From the NCBI GenBank assembly GCA_903935205.1, contig CAIZQU010000081.1, forward strand, positions 1 through 64,000: 64,000 nt of DNA, written 5' to 3'. Shown piece by piece: positions 17,932-28,486 of the stretch. The DNA is from an uncultured cyanobacterium (GTDB lineage Bacteria; Cyanobacteriota; Cyanobacteriia; PCC-6307; Cyanobiaceae). Position numbers and translations under genes: made by a program. Every line of letters begins with the position of its first letter. The first letter of the stretch is position 1. Under the pieces are notes generated by a model. The model was given only the letters and a program-made list of their open reading frames with translations. It did not search any database and was not told where the DNA came from.

Positions 17932-19851
17932 GTGCTGCAGACCGAACAGGGTCAGATTCAGATCCACACCGAAAACATCTTCCCGATCATCAAGAAGGCC
18001 GTCTACAGCGGCCATGAGGTCTTCCTTCGCGAACTGGTCAGCAATGGGGTTGATGCGATCAGCAAACGCCGCATGGCTGCGATGGCCGGCGACTGCAGCG
18101 AAGGCCCGGAGGGCAGGATCAGCATCCGCATCGATCGCGAAGCCAAGACCCTGACCATTTCCGACAATGGCATCGGCATGAGCGCCGATGAGGTAAAACG
18201 CTACATCAACCAGGTTGCGTTCTCCAGCGCTGAGGAGTTCCTGGAGCGTTACAAGAGTGAAAGCGACGCCATTATTGGCCATTTCGGTCTTGGGTTCTAC
18301 TCGAGCTTTATGGTTGCTGCCCGCGTTGAGCTCGTCAGCCTCAGTGCCCGAGACGGCAGCGAGGCGGTTCGCTGGAGTTGCGATGGCTCGCCCAATTTCA
18401 GCCTGGAACCAGCTGAGCGCAGCGAAGCAGGTACCGACGTAATTCTCCATTTGATGGAGGAGGAGATCGAATACATCGAGCCGGCTCGCATCCGCACGTT
18501 GATCACCACCTACTGCGACTTTCTGCCGGTGGAGGTGCAGCTTGAGGGTGAAACCATCAATAAGCGCGAGGCGCCCTGGCGCAAAAGCCCCCGGGAGCTG
18601 AGCGATAACGACTACATAGAGCTTTACCGGTACCTCTATCCCTTCCAAGGTGATCCCCTGCTCTGGGTTCACCTCAACACCGACTACCCTTACACGCTGC
18701 AGGGCATCCTCTTTTTCCCCCAGCTCAGCGGTCGTGCCGATTGGGAGAAGGGGGAAATCAAGCTCTATTGCAACCAGGTTTTCGTCAGTGATTCGATCAA
18801 GGAGGTGGTGCCCCGCTTCCTCCTGCCCCTGCGCGGCGTTCTCGATTCCCCTGACATTCCGCTCAACGTCAGCCGCTCCGCCCTGCAGACCGACAGGCGC
18901 GTGCGTTCGATCGGTGGTTTCGTGGCCAAAAAGGTGGCTGATCGCCTGCGCGATCTACTCCGCGAAGACCCACGCCGCTACGGAGAAATCTGGGAGGCCC
19001 TGGCTCCCTTCATCAAGATCGGCGCTCTGGAAGACGACAAATTCGCGGAACAGGTCTCCGAATTGGTTCTGTTCGGCACCACCGCTGCCGCGATGCAGGA
19101 TCAGCCCGGCGAAGGTCAGATCCTCGATCCCATTCCGGGGCCGGCGGGCAAAGCCTTCACCACCCTGGCCCGGTACCGCTCACGCCTGGGCTCGGACAAC
19201 GACAAGCGCATCCTCTACTGCACCGATGAGGCCGGCCAGGCCGGTGCCCTCGCTCTCTGGAAGGGGCAGGGGGCAGAGGTGTTGCTGGCTGACAGCTTCA
19301 TCGATACCCAGTTCATCCCCTGGCTGGAGAGCCGGCACCAGGATTTGAAATTCCAGCGGGTCGACAGCGAATTGGATGACTCTCTTCAGGAGAAGGAGAG
19401 TGAGATTGCCGATGCCGATGGACAGGATGGTGGTGAGAAGCTGCGTCAGCTGTTTGCCAGGGCCCTCGCCAACGACAAGATCACCCTGCAGGTGCAATCC
19501 CTCAAGGGAGAGCAGGCACCGGCGGCCCTGATCCTGCTTCCGGAGCAGATGCGTCGCATCAACGATTTCGGGGCCTTGATGGAGCAGCGACTGCCGGGTC
19601 TCCCCGATCACCATGTGTTGCTGATCAACCGTCGCCATCCCCTTGTGGCCGGTCTGCTGCGTCTTTCCAGCGGCGCCATCCTCACCAGCGATGGCGTCGA
19701 GTCCCCCAGCGAACAGCTGGCCAGTGAGCTCAGCCGCCATTTGTACGACCTGGCCCGCCTGGCGGTTGGGGGGCTTGAGCCCAACCAGTTGGCGGGCTTC
19801 CAGCAGCGCAGCAGCGATCTGATCGGTCGTCTGCTCGACAAGCTGGGCTGA
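17932..19851 (+). CDS. htpG: Molecular chaperone HtpG (Hsp90)
   Basis: GTG start; IHTENIFPIIKKAVYSGHEVFLRELVSNGVDAISKRR...LTISDNGIGMSADEV...IGHFGLGFYSSFMVA. Confidence 0.96.
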   Translation: MLQTEQGQIQIHTENIFPIIKKAVYSGHEVFLRELVSNGVDAISKRRMAAMAGDCSEGPEGRISIRIDREAKTLTISDNGIGMSADEVKRYINQVAFSSAEEFLERYKSESDAIIGHFGLGFYSSFMVAARVELVSLSARDGSEAVRWSCDGSPNFSLEPAERSEAGTDVILHLMEEEIEYIEPARIRTLITTYCDFLPVEVQLEGETINKREAPWRKSPRELSDNDYIELYRYLYPFQGDPLLWVHLNTDYPYTLQGILFFPQLSGRADWEKGEIKLYCNQVFVSDSIKEVVPRFLLPLRGVLDSPDIPLNVSRSALQTDRRVRSIGGFVAKKVADRLRDLLREDPRRYGEIWEALAPFIKIGALEDDKFAEQVSELVLFGTTAAAMQDQPGEGQILDPIPGPAGKAFTTLARYRSRLGSDNDKRILYCTDEAGQAGALALWKGQGAEVLLADSFIDTQFIPWLESRHQDLKFQRVDSELDDSLQEKESEIADADGQDGGEKLRQLFARALANDKITLQVQSLKGEQAPAALILLPEQMRRINDFGALMEQRLPGLPDHHVLLINRRHPLVAGLLRLSSGAILTSDGVESPSEQLASELSRHLYDLARLAVGGLEPNQLAGFQQRSSDLIGRLLDKLG

Positions 19852-19982
19852 TCGTGGCGCCGCACCGCCGCCCGGGCCTCCGCTCGGCGGTGTGGCCACG
19901 CCAGCGATGCTGCTGGCCCTCGGCCAGCGCCGCCAGCAGGGTCCACCGTCCGCCAGTCGGTCGGATCAGCTGACGCTGCCAC

Positions 19983-20016
19983 CGATCGCCCATCGATCGC
20001 CCATCGATCGATGGGC
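19983..20016. repeat. Direct repeat (CGATCGCCCAT x2) fused to an 18-bp perfect palindrome
   Basis: CGATCGCCCAT at 19983-19993 and 19994-20004; GCCCATCGATCGATGGGC palindrome at 19999-20016. Confidence 0.85.
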
Positions 20017-20312
20017 AGCGGATCGCCGCTCGGCTCTGGACACCGTGCTCCAGGCCTGAGGCTCGCGTTCCGGCCGGCTGAACGGCCGGGGCGAACGTCA
20101 TTTGATAGGGTGTCTTCTGTGCGCTCTTCACTCGGAGTGACGGCTAAAGGGTCCACGCCCAGCCATTGGCTCCGAGAGACCATCTCCAGGCAGCCATCCC
20201 TGGAGGCCTCCCCCAGGACCAAGGTTCCAGGGGTCGCTCCAAGGCTGTGTCTCCCCTGAGGACACACCGCCGAGCTGAGCAGCACTGCCTACCCCATTCG
20301 TTTTGCAAGGTC

Positions 20313-20549
20313 ATGTCCCGGGTCTGCCAACTCACCGGCAAGCGCGCCAACAACGGCATGGCCGTCAGCCATTCCCATGTGCGCACCAAGAAACTGCAGC
20401 AGGTCAACCTGCAGGAGCGCCGCCTCTGGTGGGCGGAAGGTCAGCGCTTCGTGAAGCTGCGGGTTTCGACTCGCGCCCTCAAAACCATTCAGAAGAAAGG
20501 TCTTGGCGCCTATGCCCGCGAGCTCGGCGTCAATCTCGCCAAGGTCTGA
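20313..20549 (+). CDS. rpmB: 50S ribosomal protein L28
   Basis: [64 protein letters not shown]. Confidence 0.97.
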   Translation: MSRVCQLTGKRANNGMAVSHSHVRTKKLQQVNLQERRLWWAEGQRFVKLRVSTRALKTIQKKGLGAYARELGVNLAKV

Positions 20550-20640
20550 TACGCCTGGGTCTGATTCGCCAGATCTGAGCTGGCGCCACCACCCCGGCCT
20601 GCCTTCTCAAGCCGGGAGCTGATCCCAGCCCATCGCCCCA

Positions 20641-20676
20641 GACCCCAAGGGCAGGACGGATCCTGGCCTTGGGGTC
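20641..20676 (+). terminator. Hairpin terminator candidate downstream of rpmB
   Basis: Perfect 10-bp inverted repeat GACCCCAAGG...CCTTGGGGTC followed by gttgtct. Confidence 0.6.
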
Positions 20677-20874
20677 GTTGTCTGGGCCCCATCCCTTCTG
20701 CGCAGGTTCTGGAAACCCCTGGCGGCAGCCGGGCCCGGCACTGGCCGACGACCGCTCGCCTCGATGGTGCCTCCACGTTCGGCGGCCAGGAGAGGGCATG
20801 GAACGATGTGATCGCTGCTTCACCCCAGCGCCCGGCGGAACCGGTCAGACTCAGCGGCAGTTCCATTCCTGTTC

Positions 20875-21480
20875 ATGGCGGCCAGGCTGCATCGACGCTC
20901 TTTCTTGCAGGCCGCCCTGCTCGTTCCGGCTGCCCTGTTGCTGCCAGCACCCCCTGGCCTTTCTCCAGGTCGGGGACAGGCCCTCGCCCTGGGCGGCACC
21001 CTGCCGGATCTGGATGCCGCGGCTCCAGCCTTCCGCCTGGAGGGGGTCAGCCCCAACGGCAACGGTGATCCGATGGCCTCGGAGCTGGCCCTAGCTGATT
21101 TCAGGGGCCAATGGTTGGTTCTCTACTTCTATCCTCGCGATTTCACCAGTGGCTGCACGTTGGAAGCCCGCGGCTTCCAACGCGATCTGGCGGCCTTCCA
21201 CCAGGCCGGAGCCGAGGTGGTGGGGGTCAGCGCCGATGATCCCGATTCCCACGCGTCCTTCTGCGGCAGCGAGGGTCTGGCCTACCCCCTGCTCTCGGAT
21301 CCAGGTGGGGCGGTCAGTCGCCGCTACGGCTCCTGGATGGCCCCCTACTCGTTGCGCCACACCTTCCTCATCGACCCCTCCGGCACCCTGCGGGCCCGCT
21401 GGGTTGGGGTGAATCCCTCCCGCCACAGCGCCGAGGTGCTCGCGTCCCTGCAGCAGCTCCAGGCGGCCAGCCTGTCCTGA
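20875..21480 (+). CDS. Peroxiredoxin, BCP/PrxQ-like, with Tat-like signal
   Basis: RRSFLQAALL N-terminus; GQWLVLYFYPRDFTSGCTLEARGFQRDLAAFHQAGAEVVGVSADDPDSH. Confidence 0.88.
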   Translation: MAARLHRRSFLQAALLVPAALLLPAPPGLSPGRGQALALGGTLPDLDAAAPAFRLEGVSPNGNGDPMASELALADFRGQWLVLYFYPRDFTSGCTLEARGFQRDLAAFHQAGAEVVGVSADDPDSHASFCGSEGLAYPLLSDPGGAVSRRYGSWMAPYSLRHTFLIDPSGTLRARWVGVNPSRHSAEVLASLQQLQAASLS

Positions 21481-21482
21481 CC

Positions 21483-22586
21483 ATGACGGTTCCCCCTGCC
21501 CCCCCGCCGGGTCCCCAGTGGGCTCCCGGACCCCTTGCCACGGCCAGCACCCACGGCATCAGGGGCCAGGCCATCCGCTCCCTCCACTGGTTGCCGGCTC
21601 GAAGGGGCCCCCTGAAGGTCACCTCTCTGCCATTTCTCCGCCCCCTGGCCTTGGCCACCCTGGTCCTGGGGGGGATGTCCCTGTTGCTGGCCGGCGCTCC
21701 CAGGCCGCAACCGGCGGATGCTCAGGCGGCATCCGCCCCATCCCAGCAGCCCGCCGCCTTCCCCATCAGGCCTCTGGCCCAGGTGCGCTTTCTGGCCGTC
21801 GCCGACACGGGGAGCGGCAATGGCCATCAGCAGGCCGTCGCCGACCGCATGGTCGAGCGTCACCGCCAGCTCCCGGTCGATCTGGTGGTGCTGGGGGGAG
21901 ACAACATCTATCCCGATGGCAGCCTGAGCCGGGTGGAATCCACCTTCCATCGGCCCTATCGCGCCCTGCTGGAGGCAGGTGTGCCCTTCCACGCCGTGCT
22001 GGGCAACCACGACATCCGCACCGCCAACGGCGAGCACCAGCTGGCCTTCCGGCCGTTCGGCATGAAGGGCCGCTGGTACGCCCTGCGGCGAGGGCCTGTG
22101 GAGCTGTTCTTCCTGGACACCAACCACAACGCCGCCTGGCAGCACCAGATGCCCTGGCTGAAGAAGGCTCTGGCTGCATCCACAGCACCCTGGAAGGTGG
22201 TCGTGGGCCATCACCCGATCTATAGCTCCGGTTTCTATGGCGATGATCCGGTGGCGATCGCTCGCCTGACACCCCTGTTCGAGCGCCATGGGGTGCAGCT
22301 TTACATCAACGGACACGAACACCACTACGAACGAAGCCGGCCCCTGACCGGCACCACCTATCTCCAGGTCGGAGGCGGCGGTGCCTCTCTGCGGGCCGTG
22401 CTGCCAAACGAGCGATCGGCCCTGGCGGTCAGCGCCTACAGCTTCGCCGAGATCAGCGTCACGGCTGAGCGCCTTGAGATCCTCGCCTGGGATGCCAGGG
22501 GGAGGCGCCTGGACCAGGCTGTGCTGCGTCGTTCCGGCACGGATGGCGCCACAGGCGGGTCCGCCCTGCTGCCGAGTCAGCCCTGA
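21483..22586 (+). CDS. Metallophosphoesterase (calcineurin-like), exported or membrane-anchored
   Basis: DTGSGNGHQQ...VLGGDNIYPDGS...AVLGNHDIR...VVVGHHPIYSSG...YINGHEHHYER. Start uncertain. Confidence 0.87.
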   Translation: MTVPPAPPPGPQWAPGPLATASTHGIRGQAIRSLHWLPARRGPLKVTSLPFLRPLALATLVLGGMSLLLAGAPRPQPADAQAASAPSQQPAAFPIRPLAQVRFLAVADTGSGNGHQQAVADRMVERHRQLPVDLVVLGGDNIYPDGSLSRVESTFHRPYRALLEAGVPFHAVLGNHDIRTANGEHQLAFRPFGMKGRWYALRRGPVELFFLDTNHNAAWQHQMPWLKKALAASTAPWKVVVGHHPIYSSGFYGDDPVAIARLTPLFERHGVQLYINGHEHHYERSRPLTGTTYLQVGGGGASLRAVLPNERSALAVSAYSFAEISVTAERLEILAWDARGRRLDQAVLRRSGTDGATGGSALLPSQP

Positions 22587-22590
22587 TCGC

Positions 22591-23862
22591 TCACGTCGGG
22601 GTCGGTGGTGTCCCAGGGCCTGGGGGAAGGAGCGGCATCAGCCGCTCCAGCACAGCCCGATGGTGTTCGGCCCGGTCGTGAAGCGCCCGCACCGTGGCTG
22701 GATCAGCCGGATTGTCCAGGCAAGCCAGCCACTGGTCCGCCAGATCGGGGGGGGGTGGCGCTTCGAGCCCATGGCAAGGGCAGCCGATGGCGGCGGCGGC
22801 GGCGGCCACCTTGGGGTCGTAGCTCAGGGCCGCCGTCGGTGCACCGCCCAGGGCGGCCAGGATCAGGCCGTGCAGGCGCATCGCCACCACCAGCCCCGCG
22901 GAGCGGAACAGCTCCAGGGCCTCCTCCGGATCCGCGGCCGCCACCAGCTGGCTGCGTTGGCCAAGGTCCGCCGGCAGCAGCTCCTCCGTCTGGAGATCGG
23001 TCAACAGCCGTCGGTCCTGGTGGCTGTGGAAGGGGAGCCAGAGCACGGGCCGATCCTGGGCGGCGGCCACCCTGGCCAGGGCCTGCAGGTAGGGCCTCCA
23101 GGACGGGCCCTGCAGCTGTGATACCGGGCGCCAGCAGACCACGATCGGCCCGCCCCGGCCCCGCCAGGTCCGGGGTCGGAGTCCCCAGACCGGATCGCTG
23201 CCCTCGATCCCGGCGACGCCCCAGGAGGCGGCCAGGGCGGCGGAGTCGGGATCGCGCCAGCTGGCGGCCGTGACCAGGGGCAGCAGCTGGCGCACCAGTG
23301 CGCGGCTGCGGCGCCGCCGCAGGGGGCCCAGACCCTGCCCCCAGAGCCCCACCGGCTTGCCCTGGGCCCGTGCCGCCAGGATCAGGACGGCGTAGTAGAT
23401 CAGGCTCTGGAAGCTGGTGGCGTCCTGCAGCAGGCTGCCGCCACCCAGCACCAGAGCGTCGCAGCGTCCAAGGGCTCGCACCACCCCGACCAGGCTGCGC
23501 CGATCGACGGTGGCGATCCCGAAGCGCTGGCGCACCTGGTCCTGATCCCAGGCCGTCACCAGGGGCTCACAGCCCGCCGGCAGCTGGCTGAGCAGCGCCG
23601 CGAGAAGCGCATCGTCGCCGAGATTGTGCTCGCCGTAGTACCCGCACAACAGAAGGCGACGACCAGGACGGCTCCGATCCGGTTCCGCCCAGCCTGAAGA
23701 CCCGGCCAACGGCGTTCCCCTGGCCTCCAGCCCTGGCTCCGCCGGTGCCGCTCCCTCCGCCACCTCTGCCCCTGTCGATCGCGGGCCGACCCTACGCCCC
23801 CCCGCTGGCGGGCGCCCGGTCCTTCCTACGATGGCCTCCACTGCCTGTTTGCGCCCATGCAT
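22591..23862 (-). CDS. csaB: Polysaccharide pyruvyl transferase CsaB
   Basis: LLLCGYYGEHNLGDDALLAALLSQLP...LGGGSLLQDATSFQSLIYYAVLILAA...VAMRLHGLILAALGG. Start uncertain; the 5' end overlaps the divergent gene at 23857 in this ORF. Confidence 0.87.
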   Translation of the reverse strand: MHGRKQAVEAIVGRTGRPPAGGRRVGPRSTGAEVAEGAAPAEPGLEARGTPLAGSSGWAEPDRSRPGRRLLLCGYYGEHNLGDDALLAALLSQLPAGCEPLVTAWDQDQVRQRFGIATVDRRSLVGVVRALGRCDALVLGGGSLLQDATSFQSLIYYAVLILAARAQGKPVGLWGQGLGPLRRRRSRALVRQLLPLVTAASWRDPDSAALAASWGVAGIEGSDPVWGLRPRTWRGRGGPIVVCWRPVSQLQGPSWRPYLQALARVAAAQDRPVLWLPFHSHQDRRLLTDLQTEELLPADLGQRSQLVAAADPEEALELFRSAGLVVAMRLHGLILAALGGAPTAALSYDPKVAAAAAAIGCPCHGLEAPPPPDLADQWLACLDNPADPATVRALHDRAEHHRAVLERLMPLLPPGPGTPPTPT

Positions 23863-24207
23863 GCCCTCTCGCTGGGCACCTGGTGGATTCACGTCACATC
23901 TGTTCTGGAGTGGCTTCTGGCCATCCTTGCCGTGCAGCGGTTCGGCAGGCAGCGCGGCGAGGGTGGCTGGCGCTGGTTGGCCCTGGCGATGCTGCCGGCC
24001 CTCGGCAGCGCCATGGCCGCCTGCACCTGGCATCTTTACGACAACCCCACCTCCCTCAAGGGACTGGTGGTGCTGCAGGCAGGACTCACCTGCCTGGGCA
24101 ACCTCACCCTGGCCCTGGCGGCCTGGAATCTGCTGCGACTGCAGCGCCAGCAGCTCCCCTCAGCCCCCGGGGCTGAAGGTCAGGCCCCGACCGCCAGCCG
24201 GTTGTGA
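23857..24207 (+). CDS. DUF2499 (Ycf49-like) membrane protein
   Basis: MHALSLGTWWIHVTSVLEWLLAILAVQRFG...CTWHLYDNPTSLKGLVVLQAGLTCLGN. Confidence 0.85.
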   Translation: MHALSLGTWWIHVTSVLEWLLAILAVQRFGRQRGEGGWRWLALAMLPALGSAMAACTWHLYDNPTSLKGLVVLQAGLTCLGNLTLALAAWNLLRLQRQQLPSAPGAEGQAPTASRL

Positions 24208-24536
24208 TGACCTCTCCTACGGCTACGGCACCCCTGGCGGCCCTCGCCAGCATCGATCCGGCACCGCTGTTCGTCCTCTCCCTGGTTCCCTACCTGGCCT
24301 TCCTGTGGTGGGCATCGCGGTTGCGGGGCTTCCCTCGGCTGGCCCTGCTCGGGTTTCAACTGACCCTGCTGTTCGTGGCGGTGACGATTGTGGCCGCGGT
24401 GGTCGCCAAGCAGTTCTTCGGTCAGCAGCTGGCGGATGTCGATGGGCTTCACGGAGGGGCTGAGGCCTTTCTGACCCTGAGCAATGCCCTGGTGCTGCTG
24501 GGGTTCACCAGCTTCCGGGGCCCCAAGCAGCGCTGA
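24204..24536 (+). CDS. DUF3593 membrane protein
   Basis: IDPAPLFVLSLVPYLAFLWWASRLRGFPRLALLGFQLTLLFVAVTI...QLADVDGLHGGAEAFLTLSNALVLLGF. Confidence 0.83.
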   Translation: MMTSPTATAPLAALASIDPAPLFVLSLVPYLAFLWWASRLRGFPRLALLGFQLTLLFVAVTIVAAVVAKQFFGQQLADVDGLHGGAEAFLTLSNALVLLGFTSFRGPKQR

Positions 24537-24615
24537 AGCGCCGATGAACAAGTCTTACGTCCACCCCGGCGTCGGTGTCGCAGCCCCGGAAGATAGGGCG
24601 TCGGCACATGGCTCC

Positions 24616-24873
24616 ATGATCGCTCCCCTCCTGGCTCTGGCTCCCGCCACCGTCTCCTGGTCGCCGAAGGTGGGCCTGGTGATGATCGTCGCCAACGTCA
24701 TCGCCATCGCCATCGGCAAAGCCACCATCAAGCAGCCCAACGTGGGTCTGCAGCTGCCCAGCTCCAATCTTTTCGGCGGCCTCAGCCATGGGGCCATGCT
24801 CGGCACCATCAGCCTCGGCCACATCCTTGGCATGGGGGCGATTCAGGGTCTTGCCTCCCGCGGCGTTCTCTGA
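24616..24873 (+). CDS. psaK: Photosystem I subunit PsaK
   Basis: MIAPLLALAPATVSWSPKVGLVMIVANVIAIAIGKATIKQPNVGLQLPSSNLFGGLSHGAMLGTISLGHILGMGAIQGLASRGVL. Confidence 0.93.
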   Translation: MIAPLLALAPATVSWSPKVGLVMIVANVIAIAIGKATIKQPNVGLQLPSSNLFGGLSHGAMLGTISLGHILGMGAIQGLASRGVL

Positions 24874-24882
24874 AATCCCCCT

Positions 24883-24917
24883 GCTGCGGTGCCGTCGCGT
24901 TCTGGCGGCACCGCAGC
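24883..24917 (+). terminator. Terminator-like hairpin after psaK
   Basis: 12-bp perfect inverted repeat GCTGCGGTGCCG-tcgcgttctgg-CGGCACCGCAGC, 10 bp after the psaK stop. Confidence 0.6.
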
Positions 24918-25143
24918 CACCGCCTTGCCAGGCCAACGGCGATGGCGCCTGCGATGACAACTCCGCCGTTGCGGCCGGGTAGGGCGTCATCGATGGGACG
25001 GGCCCCTTGCAGAAGCGGGCGCGTCAAGGTCCAGCCCCTGGATCCTGGTTCCAGGCTGAAGATCCTGATCGACAGCCTCGTTGCTGCCATGGTCCACGGT
25101 GCGCCGGGTTCTTCCGTTGCGCGATCCCACCTGGACCTCAGGT

Positions 25144-26403
25144 TCAGCGCCACCCCAGCAGGTAGGGGAGGGTCCTGGCTCCATAGCGCTCAAACCGATA
25201 CCCGAACAGCAGGGCCCCGAGATCTTCGGCCCGTTGCTGTTCCAGGCTGGTCAACAGCCTTTCCAGGCGAGCGTCAGCGCGCCGATCCCGCAGATCCAGC
25301 CAGGTGCGGCGCGCCAGTCGTCCACTGATCGACCAGCGCCAGCCCAGGGCACGGCGGAGCAGGGCTGGATAGGCCTTCAAGGGCCCATCGGGGTCCCGCG
25401 GGGGGCTCGAACCAGCTGCACGTCTGCCCGCCTGCGAGGTGCTGGCCTGGGCCAGGGCATCCAGCAGCAGCGGCGCGAGCACCCGGCTGCTGGTCAGGGC
25501 ATGGCGGATGCCCTCACCTCCCAGCAGATTGGCGGTGCTCACAGCGTCGCCGATCGCGATCAGCCGCCCGCGCCGGTGCGGTTCGCGGCGGTGGATCGTG
25601 CTGCGGATCAGGCCCCCATGCCGATCCAACACCGCCATCTGCCGCCGCTGCTGCGGTTCGAACAGCCGCTCCAGCAGCCGTTGCAGGACCAGCCCCAGGG
25701 GCGGCTGACGCTGGGAAGGATCGAGCAGACGGCAAACCCCGATCTTGAGGCGGGGGGCCTGCATCGGGAAGACCCAGCCATAACCCTGGCTCACCCAATC
25801 GATGCCCAGGGCAAAAGCCAGGCGGTCGCTCCAACGTTGCCAGCAGTCCTGCGGCACCGAGACCAACCACTCCAATCCGACACCGCTGACCAGTTCATGG
25901 GCTCCGGGCCGCATGGTCGGCGCTGGATCCCCCAGCAGGGCCCGCTGCTGGCCGGTGGCATCGATCAACCAATCACTGACCAGACAGCGCCGGCGTCCAT
26001 CGATGGCCTGAATGGTGGTGTGCACTGCAGCCCCGCGCTGCTCCCAGCCCAGGGCCCGCTGGCCGAGCAGCACCCGTGCCCCCCAAGCCTCGGCCTCCGC
26101 CACCAGCCAGCGGCGCAGGGCCGCGAAATCCAACACCACCCCCTGGGTGGTGGCCGAGTCCCATCGGCGGTGCTGATCACCCGGACCAAGCAGGTCCCAG
26201 CCGGTCCAGCGGGCCGCCACCACGGACTTTGGCAGACCGAAACGATCGAGGGCTTCGAGGGGCAGGGCAGCGCTGCTGAAAGCTGCCCGCTTCAGGTCTG
26301 GAAGACGCTCGACCAGAACGACATCCACACCGGCCAGGGCAAGCAGCCGGGTCAGTTCAGCGCCGGCCGGTCCGGCACCGACCACCAGAACGGAGCAGCG
26401 CAA
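25144..26403 (-). CDS. FAD-dependent oxidoreductase (geranylgeranyl-reductase-like family)
   Basis: MRCSVLVVGAGPAGAELTRLLALAGVDVVLVER...GRLIAIGDAVSTANLLGGEGIRHALTSSRV. Confidence 0.85.
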   Translation of the reverse strand: MRCSVLVVGAGPAGAELTRLLALAGVDVVLVERLPDLKRAAFSSAALPLEALDRFGLPKSVVAARWTGWDLLGPGDQHRRWDSATTQGVVLDFAALRRWLVAEAEAWGARVLLGQRALGWEQRGAAVHTTIQAIDGRRRCLVSDWLIDATGQQRALLGDPAPTMRPGAHELVSGVGLEWLVSVPQDCWQRWSDRLAFALGIDWVSQGYGWVFPMQAPRLKIGVCRLLDPSQRQPPLGLVLQRLLERLFEPQQRRQMAVLDRHGGLIRSTIHRREPHRRGRLIAIGDAVSTANLLGGEGIRHALTSSRVLAPLLLDALAQASTSQAGRRAAGSSPPRDPDGPLKAYPALLRRALGWRWSISGRLARRTWLDLRDRRADARLERLLTSLEQQRAEDLGALLFGYRFERYGARTLPYLLGWR

Positions 26404-26420
26404 GGGGAATTGGGGTTCGT

Positions 26421-28373
26421 TCAGGCGCCGATCGGGCTGAGGCGCTCCTCACTGGTTCGCGATTCGCTGCTGCCACGGTTGGCCAGATTGCCGGCTCCGA
26501 ACCGCTCGAGGATGCGGCTCGCCATCTGAGGAGGGGTGAGCCCAAGGGACTGCTTGCTCTGCTCAGGGCTGGCGTGGTCGACCAACAGATCGGGAATGCC
26601 CAGACGCAGGACAGGCACCAGCGCGTCGTGGTCGTTGAGGGCTTCCACCACCGCGGCGCCGAAGCCACCCGCCAGCGCCCCTTCCTCGAAGGTGACGACG
26701 CGACCGATGCGCCGGGCCATGGGCACGATCAGGGCTTCATCGAGGGGGCGCAGGAAACGGGCGTTGATCACCGCAGCACGCACTCCCTGCTCCTGGAGCA
26801 GCCCGGCGGTCGCCATCGCCGGAGCGACCATGGCGCCGTAGGCCACCAGCAGCAGATCGTCGCCGTCGGCAAGCAGTTCGCCGCGGCCGATCTGCAACGG
26901 TTGCCAGCCCTCTTCCATCAAGGGCACCCCCTCCCCTTCTCCGCGGGGGATCCGGATCGCGCAGGGTCCGGAGTGGCCGATCGAGGTGACCAGCATCCGC
27001 TGCAATTCCGCCTCATCCTTGGGGGCCATCACGGTGAAATTCGGCACCGCCCGCAGGTAGCTGATGTCGTACTGGCCCTGGTGGGTGGGACCGTCAGCGC
27101 CGACGATCCCGGCCCGATCCAGGACAAAGGTGACCGGCAGGTTCTGGATGCCCACATCGTGAATCAGCTGGTCGTAGGCGCGTTGCAGGAAGGTGCTGTA
27201 GATCGCCACCACCGGCCTCAGCCCTTCACAGGCCATGCCTGCCGCCATCGTGACCGCATGCTGCTCGGCGATACCAACATCGAAATACTGATGCGGCAGG
27301 GCCTTCTCCAACAGGTCGAGGCCGGTGCCGGTGGCCATGGCGGCGGTGATGCCGACCACCCGCGGATCCTGCTCACAGATCTTGACCAGGGTCTGACCGA
27401 AGACCTTGCTCCAGCTCGGAGGTTTGGGCTTGCTGGATGGGTAGGCCTTACCGGTGGCCAGATCGAAGGCACTCTGGGCGTGGTAGCCGACCTGATCGGC
27501 CTCGGCGTAGGGGTAACCCTTGCCCTTGGTGGTGGCCACATGCACCAACACGGGGCCCTCCTCGCGGTGGGCCGCCTGGAAGGTGCGGATCATGGCGGCG
27601 ATGTCATGGCCATCGACCGGGCCCATGTAGGTGAAGCCCAGCTCCTCGAACACCGCACCAACCTTGGGAACCGCCAGACGGCGCAGGCTTTCCTTGAGGT
27701 TCTGGAGCTCGGCAGGCAATTCGCCATGGAGGAAGGGCAGGCTGCGGATCGCCTCCTCGGCATTGCCCTGGAGAAACTGCACGGGCTTGCTCAACCGCAT
27801 GCGATTGAGATGGGTGGAGAGCGCTCCGACCGGCGGCGAGATCGACATGTCGTTGTCGTTGAGCACCACCAGCAACCGGGTCCGGGGCAGGTGGCCGGCA
27901 TGGTTGATCGCCTCAAGGGCCATGCCGCCGGTGAGGGCGCCATCGCCGATCACGGCCACGCATTTGAATGTCTCGCCCCGTTGATCCCGGGCCAGGGCCA
28001 TGCCCAGGGCTGCCGAGATGCTGGTGGAGGCATGGCCGGCGCCGAAATGGTCGAAGCGGCTCTCGCAGCGCTTCAGGTAGCCAGCCACACCCCCTTTCTG
28101 GCGGAGGGTGTGAAAATCGGCGTAGCGGCCGGTCAGCATTTTATGGGGGTAGGCCTGATGGCCCACATCCCACACCACCCGATCGCGATCAAGATCAAGG
28201 GTCTGATACAGGGCGAGGGTGAGTTCCACCACCCCCAGGCCCGGTCCGAGATGGCCGCCGCTGGTGGACACAACCTCGAGATGGCGCTCACGGATCTGGC
28301 GGGCGACACCCTCCAGTTCTGCCACGGACAGTCCATGCAGCTGGTTGGGATGACTCAGCGCGCTCAGATGCAT
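26421..28373 (-). CDS. dxs: 1-deoxy-D-xylulose-5-phosphate synthase
   Basis: [48 protein letters not shown]...[18 protein letters not shown]...[23 protein letters not shown]. Confidence 0.96.
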   Translation of the reverse strand: MHLSALSHPNQLHGLSVAELEGVARQIRERHLEVVSTSGGHLGPGLGVVELTLALYQTLDLDRDRVVWDVGHQAYPHKMLTGRYADFHTLRQKGGVAGYLKRCESRFDHFGAGHASTSISAALGMALARDQRGETFKCVAVIGDGALTGGMALEAINHAGHLPRTRLLVVLNDNDMSISPPVGALSTHLNRMRLSKPVQFLQGNAEEAIRSLPFLHGELPAELQNLKESLRRLAVPKVGAVFEELGFTYMGPVDGHDIAAMIRTFQAAHREEGPVLVHVATTKGKGYPYAEADQVGYHAQSAFDLATGKAYPSSKPKPPSWSKVFGQTLVKICEQDPRVVGITAAMATGTGLDLLEKALPHQYFDVGIAEQHAVTMAAGMACEGLRPVVAIYSTFLQRAYDQLIHDVGIQNLPVTFVLDRAGIVGADGPTHQGQYDISYLRAVPNFTVMAPKDEAELQRMLVTSIGHSGPCAIRIPRGEGEGVPLMEEGWQPLQIGRGELLADGDDLLLVAYGAMVAPAMATAGLLQEQGVRAAVINARFLRPLDEALIVPMARRIGRVVTFEEGALAGGFGAAVVEALNDHDALVPVLRLGIPDLLVDHASPEQSKQSLGLTPPQMASRILERFGAGNLANRGSSESRTSEERLSPIGA

Positions 28374-28486
28374 ACCCTGCCTCTCGCTCGCTGGCCAATC
28401 TACGGGTTGCCAAACGGGGAACGGCGGCAACGGCGACCGTTGGCCGGTTCTGTGGTCACCGCCAAACCAGTTGCCAGACTGGAGCG

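Noticed and set aside
25081-26529. 482-aa plus-strand ORF antisense to the FAD oxidoreductase
   Set aside because: Q/P-rich shadow translation without domain features.
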